23,311 nucleotides of DNA. Origin: a virus. The notes beneath the pieces are model-generated. The model did not search any database, was not told the origin of the DNA, and worked only from the letters and a program-made list of their open reading frames with translations. Where the stretch lies: positions 1 through 23,311 of IMG/VR virus record IMGVR_UViG_3300009505_001018. One strand, given 5' to 3'. Below, one piece after another: positions 5,929 through 13,491 of this stretch. The translations under genes were made by a program, and so were the position numbers. Position 1 is the stretch's first letter; every line of letters starts with the position of its first letter.

Positions 5929-7591
5929 GAAGAGCCAGTTCCTAGGTCACGGATCTTGTGACAAGTGTGGTTCTACAGATGCAGTGGGGATCTACGAGGT
6001 AGGCCCCGCTACCTGCTTCAACTGTGGAGCGGTGCATCCGAACCCAATAGAAGCTAAGAAGAAGGAAGGCAACAATATGGCAACAGAAGTATTAGACTTT
6101 ACCAAGATGGATGACAAGCCACCTAGAATACCCTTATCGGAAATAGCCGACTATTCTGTAAGAGGTTTCAAGGATCGAGGAATCCCCAAGGTAATAACAG
6201 AGTTCTTCGGTGTTAAAGCCGGAGTCAATTCACAAAACGAGGTGATAGAGCATTACTACCCTTATGGCATTAGGGAAGTTGTAGGTTACAAGGTAAGAGA
6301 GTTGCCTAAGAAGTTCAGTGTCATCGGTAAGCTCGAAGGCCTGTTCGGTCAGAAAGAGTTCAACGGTGGTAAACGATTAGTCATTACGGAAGGCGAGATG
6401 GATGCTATGGCAGTTGCCTATGCTACTCACCAGAAGTATAACACTATCTACCCTGTAGTATCCTTGCCTAGCGCAAGTGGTATGAAGGCACTCTTGGAGC
6501 AACGTGATTGGGTTCGATCCTTTGACGAAGTTGTCCTGTTAATGGATAATGACGAAGCGGGTCAGAAAGCACTCAAGGAAGCTTGTAAGATAGTAGGTGT
6601 TGATAAGGCTAAGATCGGTAGGCTGAGAACTAAGGATGCTAACCAAGAGCTTCAGGAACACGGCTACACAGCTATCATGAAGGCTATTTGGGATGCTCAA
6701 CCTTACGCACCAGCTGGCATAGTTCAAGGAGATGCATTATGGGATCAATTCGTAGAGCGTGAGCTTATCGAGAGTGTTCCGTATCCACCTTGTCTAGCTG
6801 GTCTTAACCACCGCATTCGTGGTGTTAGGATGGGTGAGGTAGATCTGTATACCTCTGGCACTGGTTCCGGTAAGTCAACCCTGATCAAGGAAATCATCTT
6901 ACATCTCCACCAGACTACTGAAGACAAGATCTCTATGATCTCTCTTGAGGAAGGCCCCGGTGAGACTGTAGAGAAGTTCTTGAGTATGGAGCTAGGTACT
7001 GATCTTCAAGATGACAACGAGGTGTCTGAGGAAGACAAGAAGGCTGCTTTCGATCGGGTGTTTGCTGATGGAAGGATATCTATGCTTGACCACCAAGGTT
7101 CAGTATCAGATGGTAGCTTGATGGAGAAGATAGAGACTATGTGCCTTATGGGTAGTAAGTATCTTATCCTCGATCACTTAACCATTGCGGTATCCGAGGC
7201 TGAAGGTAATGCTAACGAGGCTGTCGATAAGGTCATGAGTGACTTATTGAAGATGGCAAAGAAGTATAACGTTTGGTTCGGTGTTATCTCTCACTTGCGT
7301 AAAGTAGGTGCGGGTCAAGGCAAGACATTTGAGGAGGGGAAGTTACCCTCTATGGATGACATCAAGGGTTCTGGTAGCATCAAGCAGATTGCTTTCCAGA
7401 TTATCGGTTTCGCAAGAGACCTCACTAGCGAGAACTTAACCGTGAAGAACACCATCAAGATCAGAGTCCTGAAGAGCCGTATAAACGGTAACACAGGTAA
7501 TGCTGGCGGTGCTTTTTATAACTCAGAAACTGGTCGTCTCTCGTATGTTGAGAGCGTGGCTGAAACTGTATTTGTTGAGGAAGACCTATGA
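5915..7591 (+). CDS. DNA primase-helicase, T7 gp4-like
   Basis: 558 aa bifunctional replication protein. A zinc-binding primase domain comes first (C15, C18, C34, C37). The TOPRIM fold has ITEGEMDA with Glu160 and MDNDEAG with Asp211/Asp213. The DnaB/RecA-type helicase has Walker A SGTGSGKST (314-322), Walker B YLILDHL (416-422), then GVISHLRK (457-464) and a glycine-rich loop GSGSIKQ. The length is nearly that of T7 gp4A (566 aa). The C-terminus is short and acidic (VEEDL), as in gp4, whose tail binds polymerase. The start overlaps the preceding membrane protein gene, and the stop overlaps the next ATG. An internal start at 6077 is listed separately. Confidence 0.93.
   Translation: MKKTEKSQFLGHGSCDKCGSTDAVGIYEVGPATCFNCGAVHPNPIEAKKKEGNNMATEVLDFTKMDDKPPRIPLSEIADYSVRGFKDRGIPKVITEFFGVKAGVNSQNEVIEHYYPYGIREVVGYKVRELPKKFSVIGKLEGLFGQKEFNGGKRLVITEGEMDAMAVAYATHQKYNTIYPVVSLPSASGMKALLEQRDWVRSFDEVVLLMDNDEAGQKALKEACKIVGVDKAKIGRLRTKDANQELQEHGYTAIMKAIWDAQPYAPAGIVQGDALWDQFVERELIESVPYPPCLAGLNHRIRGVRMGEVDLYTSGTGSGKSTLIKEIILHLHQTTEDKISMISLEEGPGETVEKFLSMELGTDLQDDNEVSEEDKKAAFDRVFADGRISMLDHQGSVSDGSLMEKIETMCLMGSKYLILDHLTIAVSEAEGNANEAVDKVMSDLLKMAKKYNVWFGVISHLRKVGAGQGKTFEEGKLPSMDDIKGSGSIKQIAFQIIGFARDLTSENLTVKNTIKIRVLKSRINGNTGNAGGAFYNSETGRLSYVESVAETVFVEEDL
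6077..7591 (+). CDS. Alternative internal start: helicase form without zinc domain
   Basis: Met55 of the primase-helicase (ATGGCAACAGAA) is preceded by a strong AAGGAAGG at 6062-6069, about 7 nt upstream. It falls just after the zinc-binding domain and before the TOPRIM domain. T7 makes its short gp4B from an equivalent internal start (Met64), giving a helicase that cannot prime. The product here would be 504 aa. The site is seen in the sequence; its use is an inference from the T7 parallel. Confidence 0.55.
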   Translation: MATEVLDFTKMDDKPPRIPLSEIADYSVRGFKDRGIPKVITEFFGVKAGVNSQNEVIEHYYPYGIREVVGYKVRELPKKFSVIGKLEGLFGQKEFNGGKRLVITEGEMDAMAVAYATHQKYNTIYPVVSLPSASGMKALLEQRDWVRSFDEVVLLMDNDEAGQKALKEACKIVGVDKAKIGRLRTKDANQELQEHGYTAIMKAIWDAQPYAPAGIVQGDALWDQFVERELIESVPYPPCLAGLNHRIRGVRMGEVDLYTSGTGSGKSTLIKEIILHLHQTTEDKISMISLEEGPGETVEKFLSMELGTDLQDDNEVSEEDKKAAFDRVFADGRISMLDHQGSVSDGSLMEKIETMCLMGSKYLILDHLTIAVSEAEGNANEAVDKVMSDLLKMAKKYNVWFGVISHLRKVGAGQGKTFEEGKLPSMDDIKGSGSIKQIAFQIIGFARDLTSENLTVKNTIKIRVLKSRINGNTGNAGGAFYNSETGRLSYVESVAETVFVEEDL

Positions 7592-7977
7592 AAAACTTGA
7601 TCACTCTAAAGACCGAAATGAATAACGCAACTGAGGCTCTTGAGTCTTTTATTACTATCTGGAAAGGTGCGACCAACGAGGAGCTGGATGCGGGTGATTA
7701 CCGAGCCCACCTTCGCTTGTTCTCTCGGGATTATACTCGGAAGTTTCTTGCCTACGAAGAGGGTCTAAGGAACCTCTACGCTACGGAGAAGGCAGAGGAG
7801 GATCTGATTCGTACAAGGATACAAGAGAATATTGATATGGCTAAGAAAGAGATAGTGGAAGCAAAGAGCGACCTCGCGAATGCTAAGGCTGCTTATATTG
7901 ATGCCAAGCGTGGTCTCGATTGGGCTCAGTGGCATTTGAAATCGCAGGAAGAAAGTTTAGAAGACCACGATAAATAG
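7588..7977 (+). CDS. Coiled-coil protein of unknown function (129 aa)
   Basis: Overlaps the primase-helicase stop as ATGA. Almost wholly helical in character. Residues about 65-128 are rich in Ala, Glu, Lys, Gln and Asp with heptad-like spacing (AKKEIVEAKSDLANAKAAYI), predicting a long coiled coil. No family is recognised. It lies immediately upstream of the large AAA+ ATPase gene and could be an adaptor or partner for it, but only position supports that. Confidence 0.72.
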   Translation: MKNLITLKTEMNNATEALESFITIWKGATNEELDAGDYRAHLRLFSRDYTRKFLAYEEGLRNLYATEKAEEDLIRTRIQENIDMAKKEIVEAKSDLANAKAAYIDAKRGLDWAQWHLKSQEESLEDHDK

Positions 7978-7994
7978 ATAAAGGAATATATAGT

Positions 7995-9737
7995 ATGGCT
8001 AATAAAGATTTAGTAAAAGATGTAGCAGCACTTCACCGTACACTAGTGATCCTTACTGGTGTTCTATCTAGCGAACCGGACTTTATGTCTGAGCACGCTT
8101 ACTACGAGTTTCTACTAGACACCTATAAGCACAATGTAGGTAAGCCGTTTCCTGTTGGAGACTTCCCAACCTACGTATCTGCGGATATGACCTACAGCCT
8201 TCTGATTGAACTCCTAGACAACTGGGAAGCTTCGTTAGATTGGCCTGCGGTTATGGTAGCAGCGCCTGTAACTTATGCAGCTATGACTATGATGGCTGAT
8301 GAAATCGGAACAGCAGCAGAAGCTTTGATGCAGTATAGTAATGCAGTACCTACTAAACCTAAAGCAACTAAGAAAGGAAGAACTACTTTGATACCAAACG
8401 CTAAAGCAGAGAAGTTAGTAAGCGATTTCCTTAATGGGGATTACATATCTTCGTTATTCATTACTCACCCTGCCTCCGTTAAGTCTCAGAGAGGGTCGCA
8501 GACTATTGATACGTATGGCGAGTACTGCCTGTCACGTAACAAGTCTACAGCGTTCGTTGATGATGAAGGTAAATCAACAGTGTTCTTGGATAGAGCAGAA
8601 GCGTTACAGATCTGGTTTGCTACACAGATAACCCACTATGCTTCCTTCTTGCGAGGAGACACTGCTGGTCGGTCTAGGGAAGATGCAGAGGAAGCTGAGT
8701 TCATCGGCAACCTTCTTGCTGGCGTCCACACTGGCAAGTCTGGCTCTACTGAGAAAGACTGGTCTATTGGTGCTTCTGTTAATGTTACCTTCACAGGTGT
8801 TAACTTGCCGGGTGTTGCTCTTAGAGTAGAACCTGTGCAGTTCACGCAGATGGAGATTCAAGGAATGGCAGCACAGGTGAAGGAGCTAAACAAGATTGCC
8901 AAGCAAGCTGAAGGTCTCGGGGCTACTCCTGATTCCGTGGCTCACTCGGAGGGCATCATTGTTAAGATTCCTACACACTTTAATAAGTTCGAGAAGGTAG
9001 TAACTTTCAGTACTTACAATCTAAGTCTAGTAAATATCGATAGACCAGCTGAAGACCTCGTAAAGCAGATAACGACAGCACTTAGCAAGCCTGCTTCAGA
9101 GAGGCCACCTTTGATCTCTTGTCTCTTCCACGGTGTTCCCGGTTCTGGTAAGTCGCAGTTCGCGAACTACCTCGGTGAGCAGCTTGGCTTACGAGTAATT
9201 AAGAAGACTTACGCTGATATACAGAGCATGTATGTTGGTGAAGGCGAGAAGAACCTCTCTGAAGCGTTTGCGGAAGCGACACAAGAGGGTGCTATTCTCC
9301 TGATTGATGAGTTGGATTCGATTGCAGGTAACCGTCAGAACGCTGATAAGAACTATCAGAAGACTATGGTGAACCAGCTGCTTACTGAGCTTGACGGCTT
9401 CAAAGGTATCTTTATTGCTACCTCTAACTTCCAAGAAAGTCTCGACCCAGCAGTACTACGCCGCCTCTTCCTTAAGCTTGAGTTTAAGTTTATGAATGAG
9501 CAGCAGGTGCAGGATTGTTTCGAGTTGTACTTTCCGAAGTTGAAGAAGTCTAAGATTGGTTTCATTGATTACCTGACACCGGGTGACTTCCACGCTATCC
9601 GTGAGGCTAGCATGTTTGATGTTAAGAAGCCTACGGTTAAGCGAATAAGAGAGTTGCTTAATGCAGAGGTGTCTTTGAAGAAGAAGACACTAGGCGCGGT
9701 GATGAAGGCCGAAAGGAAAACAGGATATGATCTGTAA
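7995..9737 (+). CDS. AAA+ ATPase with unrecognised N-terminal region
   Basis: 580 aa. The C-terminal part is a complete classical AAA module: Walker A GVPGSGKS at 380-387, Walker B ILLIDELDS at 434-442, sensor 1 ATSN at 475-478 and arginine finger LRR at 488-490. The Walker B-to-LDGF segment looks like the FtsH/CDC48/proteasomal group. Residues 1-365 match nothing I know. A Lys-rich linker (KPKATKKGR) near 121-129 separates two pieces. No zinc-protease HExxH is present, so it is not a full FtsH. A remodelling or unfolding role is inferred. AAGGA at 7980-7984 precedes the start. The stop lies inside the deaminase gene. Confidence 0.85.
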   Translation: MANKDLVKDVAALHRTLVILTGVLSSEPDFMSEHAYYEFLLDTYKHNVGKPFPVGDFPTYVSADMTYSLLIELLDNWEASLDWPAVMVAAPVTYAAMTMMADEIGTAAEALMQYSNAVPTKPKATKKGRTTLIPNAKAEKLVSDFLNGDYISSLFITHPASVKSQRGSQTIDTYGEYCLSRNKSTAFVDDEGKSTVFLDRAEALQIWFATQITHYASFLRGDTAGRSREDAEEAEFIGNLLAGVHTGKSGSTEKDWSIGASVNVTFTGVNLPGVALRVEPVQFTQMEIQGMAAQVKELNKIAKQAEGLGATPDSVAHSEGIIVKIPTHFNKFEKVVTFSTYNLSLVNIDRPAEDLVKQITTALSKPASERPPLISCLFHGVPGSGKSQFANYLGEQLGLRVIKKTYADIQSMYVGEGEKNLSEAFAEATQEGAILLIDELDSIAGNRQNADKNYQKTMVNQLLTELDGFKGIFIATSNFQESLDPAVLRRLFLKLEFKFMNEQQVQDCFELYFPKLKKSKIGFIDYLTPGDFHAIREASMFDVKKPTVKRIRELLNAEVSLKKKTLGAVMKAERKTGYDL

Positions 9738-10146
9738 AGAAGACCTCTTCATGATGGACATTGCTGTACGAGTGTCTGAGGAGTCCAGAGACGAGAAAGT
9801 AAGTGTCGGTTGTGTCATCGCTAAAGATAGGAATATTCTTGCGTATGGCTACAACGGCACCCCCTCCGGATACCCGAACGAGATGAGAGATGTACACGGT
9901 GCAACCCTGTCCTGCGTAATACACGCAGAGCAGAACGCCCTTGCGAAGCTAGCCAAGTCTACCCAATCGGGAGAAGGTGCTTCTGTGTACACTACTCTCT
10001 TTCCCTGTATGAACTGTGCTATGTCATTAGTTCAAGCAGGGGTAACCCACATATACTACCAAGACCACTACAAGAACATGGATGCTCTGGAATTGTTCAG
10101 CGCACTAAATATAAACGTAACAAAGTTGGAGAACCACCTTGAGTAA
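9727..10146 (+). CDS. dCMP deaminase
   Basis: 139 aa, zinc-dependent deaminase that converts dCMP to dUMP for dTMP synthesis. The zinc site is HAEQNA (His67-Ala-Glu69), with Glu as proton shuttle, and PCMNC supplying two Cys. YNGTPSGYPNEM near residues 38-49 is the substrate/effector segment typical of phage deoxycytidylate deaminases. Length fits the family. It starts 11 nt inside the AAA+ gene and its last codons overlap the start of the reductase gene, so all three are likely co-translated. Confidence 0.92.
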   Translation: MICKEDLFMMDIAVRVSEESRDEKVSVGCVIAKDRNILAYGYNGTPSGYPNEMRDVHGATLSCVIHAEQNALAKLAKSTQSGEGASVYTTLFPCMNCAMSLVQAGVTHIYYQDHYKNMDALELFSALNINVTKLENHLE

Positions 10147-12007
10147 CCCCACCTACCGGGCATTCACGCCTTATGAGGAATTCATCTATCTGAGCCGCTA
10201 TTCTAAGTGGCGAGATGAAGATAACAGAAGAGAAACTTGGCCTGAAACTGTTGATCGTGTAGTTGACGCTTTCCAGAGACAGACAAACAGTAATAAAGAC
10301 ATCCCTTGGGGAAGTATCCGTCACGCCATACTGAACAGGGACGTTATGCCCTCAATGCGCGTTATGATGGCTGCTGGCCCTGCCCTAGATAACAACCACA
10401 TCGCTGCTTACAACTGTGCTTACACAGACATTACAAGCTACGCCACCTTTGCTGAGTGCCTGTATGTTCTTATGCACGGTACTGGACTTGGTTTCGGAGT
10501 TAGTAAGAAAGCTATCGATAAACTAGACGTAGTAGCCCCTTGCAACGGACGTAAGATCAACTATAAGATTGATGATTCCAAAGAAGGCTGGAGAGACAGT
10601 GTAGCAGTTGCTTGTGACCTAATCCCTAAAGGGTATAAGGTATACTTCGACTACAGCGCAATCCGACCAGAAGGCGCACGATTGAAGACATTCGGTGGCA
10701 GAGCTAGTGGCCCAGAGCCTCTTAAACAGCTTCACCAACATCTGATATCCGTGTTCAGTGATGCTCGTGGTAGATCTTTGTCTACTAAAGAAGCACACTC
10801 GATTGTATGTAAGATAGCAGAAGTAGTAGTAGTTGGTGGCGTAAGACGGTCTGCCCTGATTAGCTTGTCTGACCTCGATGATCGAGAGATGGCACTTGCT
10901 AAGTCAGGCGACTGGTGGATTCAGAACGGTGAATTCGGTCTCGCTAACAACAGTGCATTATATCACAGCAAACCATCACAACAGGAGTTCGCAACTGAAT
11001 GGCAAACCTTAATCGATTCAGGGTCAGGAGAACGAGGAATATTCAATCTTCAATCCGCGTACAGCAAATGCATCGAAATAGGGAGGAAGCCCTTAATAGC
11101 AGGAGTGAACCCGTGTGGGGAAATACTTCTGAGGGATGGTCAGTTCTGCAACCTGTCGGAAGCAGTGATTCGACCGGAAGACACGATAGACACACTAGCA
11201 GCGAAGATTAAGATCGCTTCTATTATAGGAACTATCCAGTCTACCTTTGATGTCTTCAATGGCCTCAGTGATAAGTGGACTATTAATACTAAGGAAGAAA
11301 GACTCCTCGGTGTCTCTATGACTGGTATTATGGATAACCCATTAACTAACGGTAAAGACGACGGCTTGGATTACAGGCTGGCAATATTGAGAGCACATGC
11401 TAGAGATGTTAACATTGAATACGCTGAGATCTTGGGTGTCAACCCTTCTACAGCTATTACAACTGTTAAGCCTTCTGGTACTGTATCTCAGCTGTGTGGT
11501 GTCTCTTCTGGTATCCACCCTGCTCACGCTAATTCTTATATTAGACGAGTAAGGAACGATAAGAAAGACCCCTTGACACAATTGATGATTGCTGAAGGTG
11601 TTCCCGGTGATACCGATGTTATGAACCCTAAGACACATGTCTTTGAGTTCGGCATTGAGCGACCTGATTCACTAACGCGAGATGACTTTACTGCTATCGA
11701 GTTCTTAGAGATCTGGAAATCATATAAAGTACATTGGACAGATCACAATCCAAGTGTTACAGTAAGCGTACACGATAGTGAGTGGCGTGCAGTAGGTGAT
11801 TGGGTGTTTGAGAACTTCGATATTGTAGGTGGCTTAAGCTTCTTACCTTTCGATGGTGGCACGTACCAACAAACACCTTACGAGACTTCTACCGATCTGC
11901 CTGTTGCAGTGAAAGTGGATTACACTAAACTTCCCGAGTACGAGAAGCAAGATAGTACGACCGGAGACCAACAGCTGGCTTGTAGCGCTGGGGTCTGTGA
12001 GATATAA
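10139..12007 (+). CDS. nrdJ: Ribonucleotide reductase, class II (adenosylcobalamin-dependent, monomeric)
   Basis: 622 aa. N-terminal SRYSKWRDEDNRRETWPETV is characteristic of the Lactobacillus-type ribonucleoside-triphosphate reductase. Conserved parts include AYNCAYT (first redox Cys), MHGTGLGFGVS, FDYSAIRPEGARL, FGGRASGPEPL, the radical-site motif NPCGEI and a C-terminal CSAGVC pair that re-reduces the active site. It makes deoxynucleotides without oxygen or a second subunit but needs cobalamin from the host. The start is TTG at 10139, with GGAG at 10128-10131; an ATG appears only much further in. It is shorter than the about 740-aa bacterial enzyme. Its place after dCMP deaminase marks a nucleotide-supply block. 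Confidence 0.93.
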   Translation: MSNPTYRAFTPYEEFIYLSRYSKWRDEDNRRETWPETVDRVVDAFQRQTNSNKDIPWGSIRHAILNRDVMPSMRVMMAAGPALDNNHIAAYNCAYTDITSYATFAECLYVLMHGTGLGFGVSKKAIDKLDVVAPCNGRKINYKIDDSKEGWRDSVAVACDLIPKGYKVYFDYSAIRPEGARLKTFGGRASGPEPLKQLHQHLISVFSDARGRSLSTKEAHSIVCKIAEVVVVGGVRRSALISLSDLDDREMALAKSGDWWIQNGEFGLANNSALYHSKPSQQEFATEWQTLIDSGSGERGIFNLQSAYSKCIEIGRKPLIAGVNPCGEILLRDGQFCNLSEAVIRPEDTIDTLAAKIKIASIIGTIQSTFDVFNGLSDKWTINTKEERLLGVSMTGIMDNPLTNGKDDGLDYRLAILRAHARDVNIEYAEILGVNPSTAITTVKPSGTVSQLCGVSSGIHPAHANSYIRRVRNDKKDPLTQLMIAEGVPGDTDVMNPKTHVFEFGIERPDSLTRDDFTAIEFLEIWKSYKVHWTDHNPSVTVSVHDSEWRAVGDWVFENFDIVGGLSFLPFDGGTYQQTPYETSTDLPVAVKVDYTKLPEYEKQDSTTGDQQLACSAGVCEI

Positions 12008-12016
12008 ATGAGTGAT

Positions 12017-12044
12017 TCCCCTGACCCCTAAAAAGGTTGGGGGA
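12017..12044 (+). terminator. Hairpin after RNR, likely transcription terminator
   Basis: A 10-bp stem (12017-12026 with 12035-12044: TCCCCTGACC against GGTTGGGGGA, including two G-U pairs) with an 8-nt A-rich loop, followed by TTCTTA. It sits 10 nt after the reductase stop, at the largest true gap of the region. The T-run is interrupted, so it may be a partial terminator or an RNA-processing or stabilising hairpin. Confidence 0.5.
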
Positions 12045-12123
12045 TTCTTATGTTAAATAAACCGAGGCGCAATGCCTCTATAAATAAACGCCTACCGCAA
12101 CGGTGGCTAAAGGAATTAGATTA
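12045..12123 (+). promoter_or_regulatory. Intergenic leader with second hairpin
   Basis: The gap between the terminator-like hairpin and the next start holds another stem (GAGGC 12064-12068 with GCCTC 12074-12078). This is followed at once by TATAAATA (12079-12086), which equals the T4 late promoter box by sequence. A small ACCG/CGGT hairpin lies near 12093-12104. I see no good sigma70 -35/-10 pair. A promoter for the MoxR/VWA block would be expected here, but none is certain. Confidence 0.3.
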
Positions 12124-12360
12124 ATGAACAACAATACATTCAACGCAGTAAGCAACGCCGTCCTAGAACTAGCAAAGACTCCAGAGGCTGAAGCTTTTCT
12201 GCAAGTCGCTACAGGAACAATAGGAACCCTCGTAGCTAAGACAGCTCTACAAGCAGTAACAAAGACTCCAGTAGGTATGGCAGTTGTCGGTGTAGCCGCA
12301 GCAAGCGCTCTCGCAATAGCCGTCTACAAGAGTTCAAAGGCACCAATAGAAGTAGAATAA
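12124..12360 (+). CDS. Small hydrophobic protein (78 aa)
   Basis: Start at ATG 12124 with AAAGGA 12109-12114; an in-frame GTG at 12103 lacks a site. The N-terminal half is Ala/Thr-rich and helical. Residues about 53-70 (VGMAVVGVAAASALAIAVY) form one membrane-type segment, followed by a Lys-rich then acidic tail. It is the first gene after the RNR terminator and precedes the MoxR gene. No family is recognised. Confidence 0.62.
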   Translation: MNNNTFNAVSNAVLELAKTPEAEAFLQVATGTIGTLVAKTALQAVTKTPVGMAVVGVAAASALAIAVYKSSKAPIEVE

Positions 12361-12442
12361 ACCGCAATTCAGGTGCAAAGCCTATCTATTGAATACCAAC
12401 CTAATCGTTTTAAAACAAAATAAACTTACAGGAATAGACTAT

Positions 12443-13477
12443 ATGAACATTACAAACGCTATTACAATCGTAGAACAAATGCTTACTAACAACCTGTCTT
12501 TGAAGAAAGGCGCAAGCAATGCAGCATACCTCGTACCAATGCTTTGGTCACTTCCCGGCGAAGGCAAGACAACTGCTATTGAGGACTTAGCAGAGAAGAT
12601 GGGTGCAGACATCCGAACAGTGATTGTTGCTGGTTATGATCCTGCTGAGTTAGGCGGCTTCCCTGTTATTGATAAAGAGAACGAGCAGTATGTACGCTTT
12701 GCTCCTTTCTTTATGAAGAACTTTGCTGAAGACAGGCCTACAATCTTGTTCCTCGATGAGCTCCCACAAGCATGTACTTCAAGTCAGAACATCGTGGCAC
12801 AGTTGGTCAATGAGCGCCGTATTGGTGAGCACAACTTACCTCCTCAAGTCGTAATTGTTGGTGCAGGAAATCCGATGGCAGCAAGGGCTGGTACGAACCA
12901 ATCCCCTTCACATCTGAAATCTCGTCTCACACACTTAGACATTGAAACGGATCACGTTGGCTTCCGGAAGTATGCTCTGACTAAAGGCTTCAACCCTGCT
13001 ATTACCTCTTACATCAATGATCGCCCTGAGTGGCTTCAGAAGTTTGATGCTAATGTTAATGCTTGTCCATCACCACGTTCTTGGGAGCGAGTTAACTCCT
13101 TGCTATCCTTGAACCTACCTGATGGAATGAAGCGTGATGCAATACAAGGTCAGCTAGGTGCTGGTGCAGTAACAGACTTCTTTGGTTACCTAGAGATGTT
13201 TGAGCATCTGCCATGTGTAGAGACCGACATTTTCCCATCACCGGAGACTGCTGAGATCCCTACACGACCAGACCACCTGTACGCACTATGCAGCAACATT
13301 GCTCATAAGGCCACAGATGACACTGCTGAAGCTTTGATCACCTACATCAAGCGTTTCCCTTCTAAAGAGTTCGCCGCATTCTGTGTGCGTGACTCATTGG
13401 CTCGGACTCCTACATTGATGAAAGTACCAGTTGTCCAGACTTGGATGGCTACAGAAGGTCGTGACTTACTACTATAA
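12443..13477 (+). CDS. MoxR-type AAA+ ATPase
   Basis: 344 aa from ATG 12443, preceded by ACAGGA and a spacer like other starts here; the longer frame back to TTG 12389 has no good site. Walker A SLPGEGKTT (36-44), the MoxR/dynein-related segment AGYDPAELGGFPV (63-75), Walker B ILFLDELPQA (101-110), sensor 1 GAGNP (140-144) and Arg161 in SRLTH as finger. MoxR ATPases act as chaperones that load or remodel partners, usually a VWA-domain protein encoded next door, as here. In the archaeal virus ATV a MoxR/VWA pair was linked to virion tail development (from memory). The phage target is unknown. Confidence 0.87.
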   Translation: MNITNAITIVEQMLTNNLSLKKGASNAAYLVPMLWSLPGEGKTTAIEDLAEKMGADIRTVIVAGYDPAELGGFPVIDKENEQYVRFAPFFMKNFAEDRPTILFLDELPQACTSSQNIVAQLVNERRIGEHNLPPQVVIVGAGNPMAARAGTNQSPSHLKSRLTHLDIETDHVGFRKYALTKGFNPAITSYINDRPEWLQKFDANVNACPSPRSWERVNSLLSLNLPDGMKRDAIQGQLGAGAVTDFFGYLEMFEHLPCVETDIFPSPETAEIPTRPDHLYALCSNIAHKATDDTAEALITYIKRFPSKEFAAFCVRDSLARTPTLMKVPVVQTWMATEGRDLLL

Positions 13478-13491
13478 AGGAGAAGTAAAGT

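Noticed and set aside
8434-8829. Plus-strand frames inside the AAA+ gene
   Set aside because: They are shadow frames of the N-terminal AAA+ coding region, without start signals or protein features.
12389-12442. TTG start 18 codons upstream for the MoxR gene
   Set aside because: No ribosome-binding site, whereas ATG 12443 has the leader type used by other genes here, and the MoxR fold does not need the extra residues.
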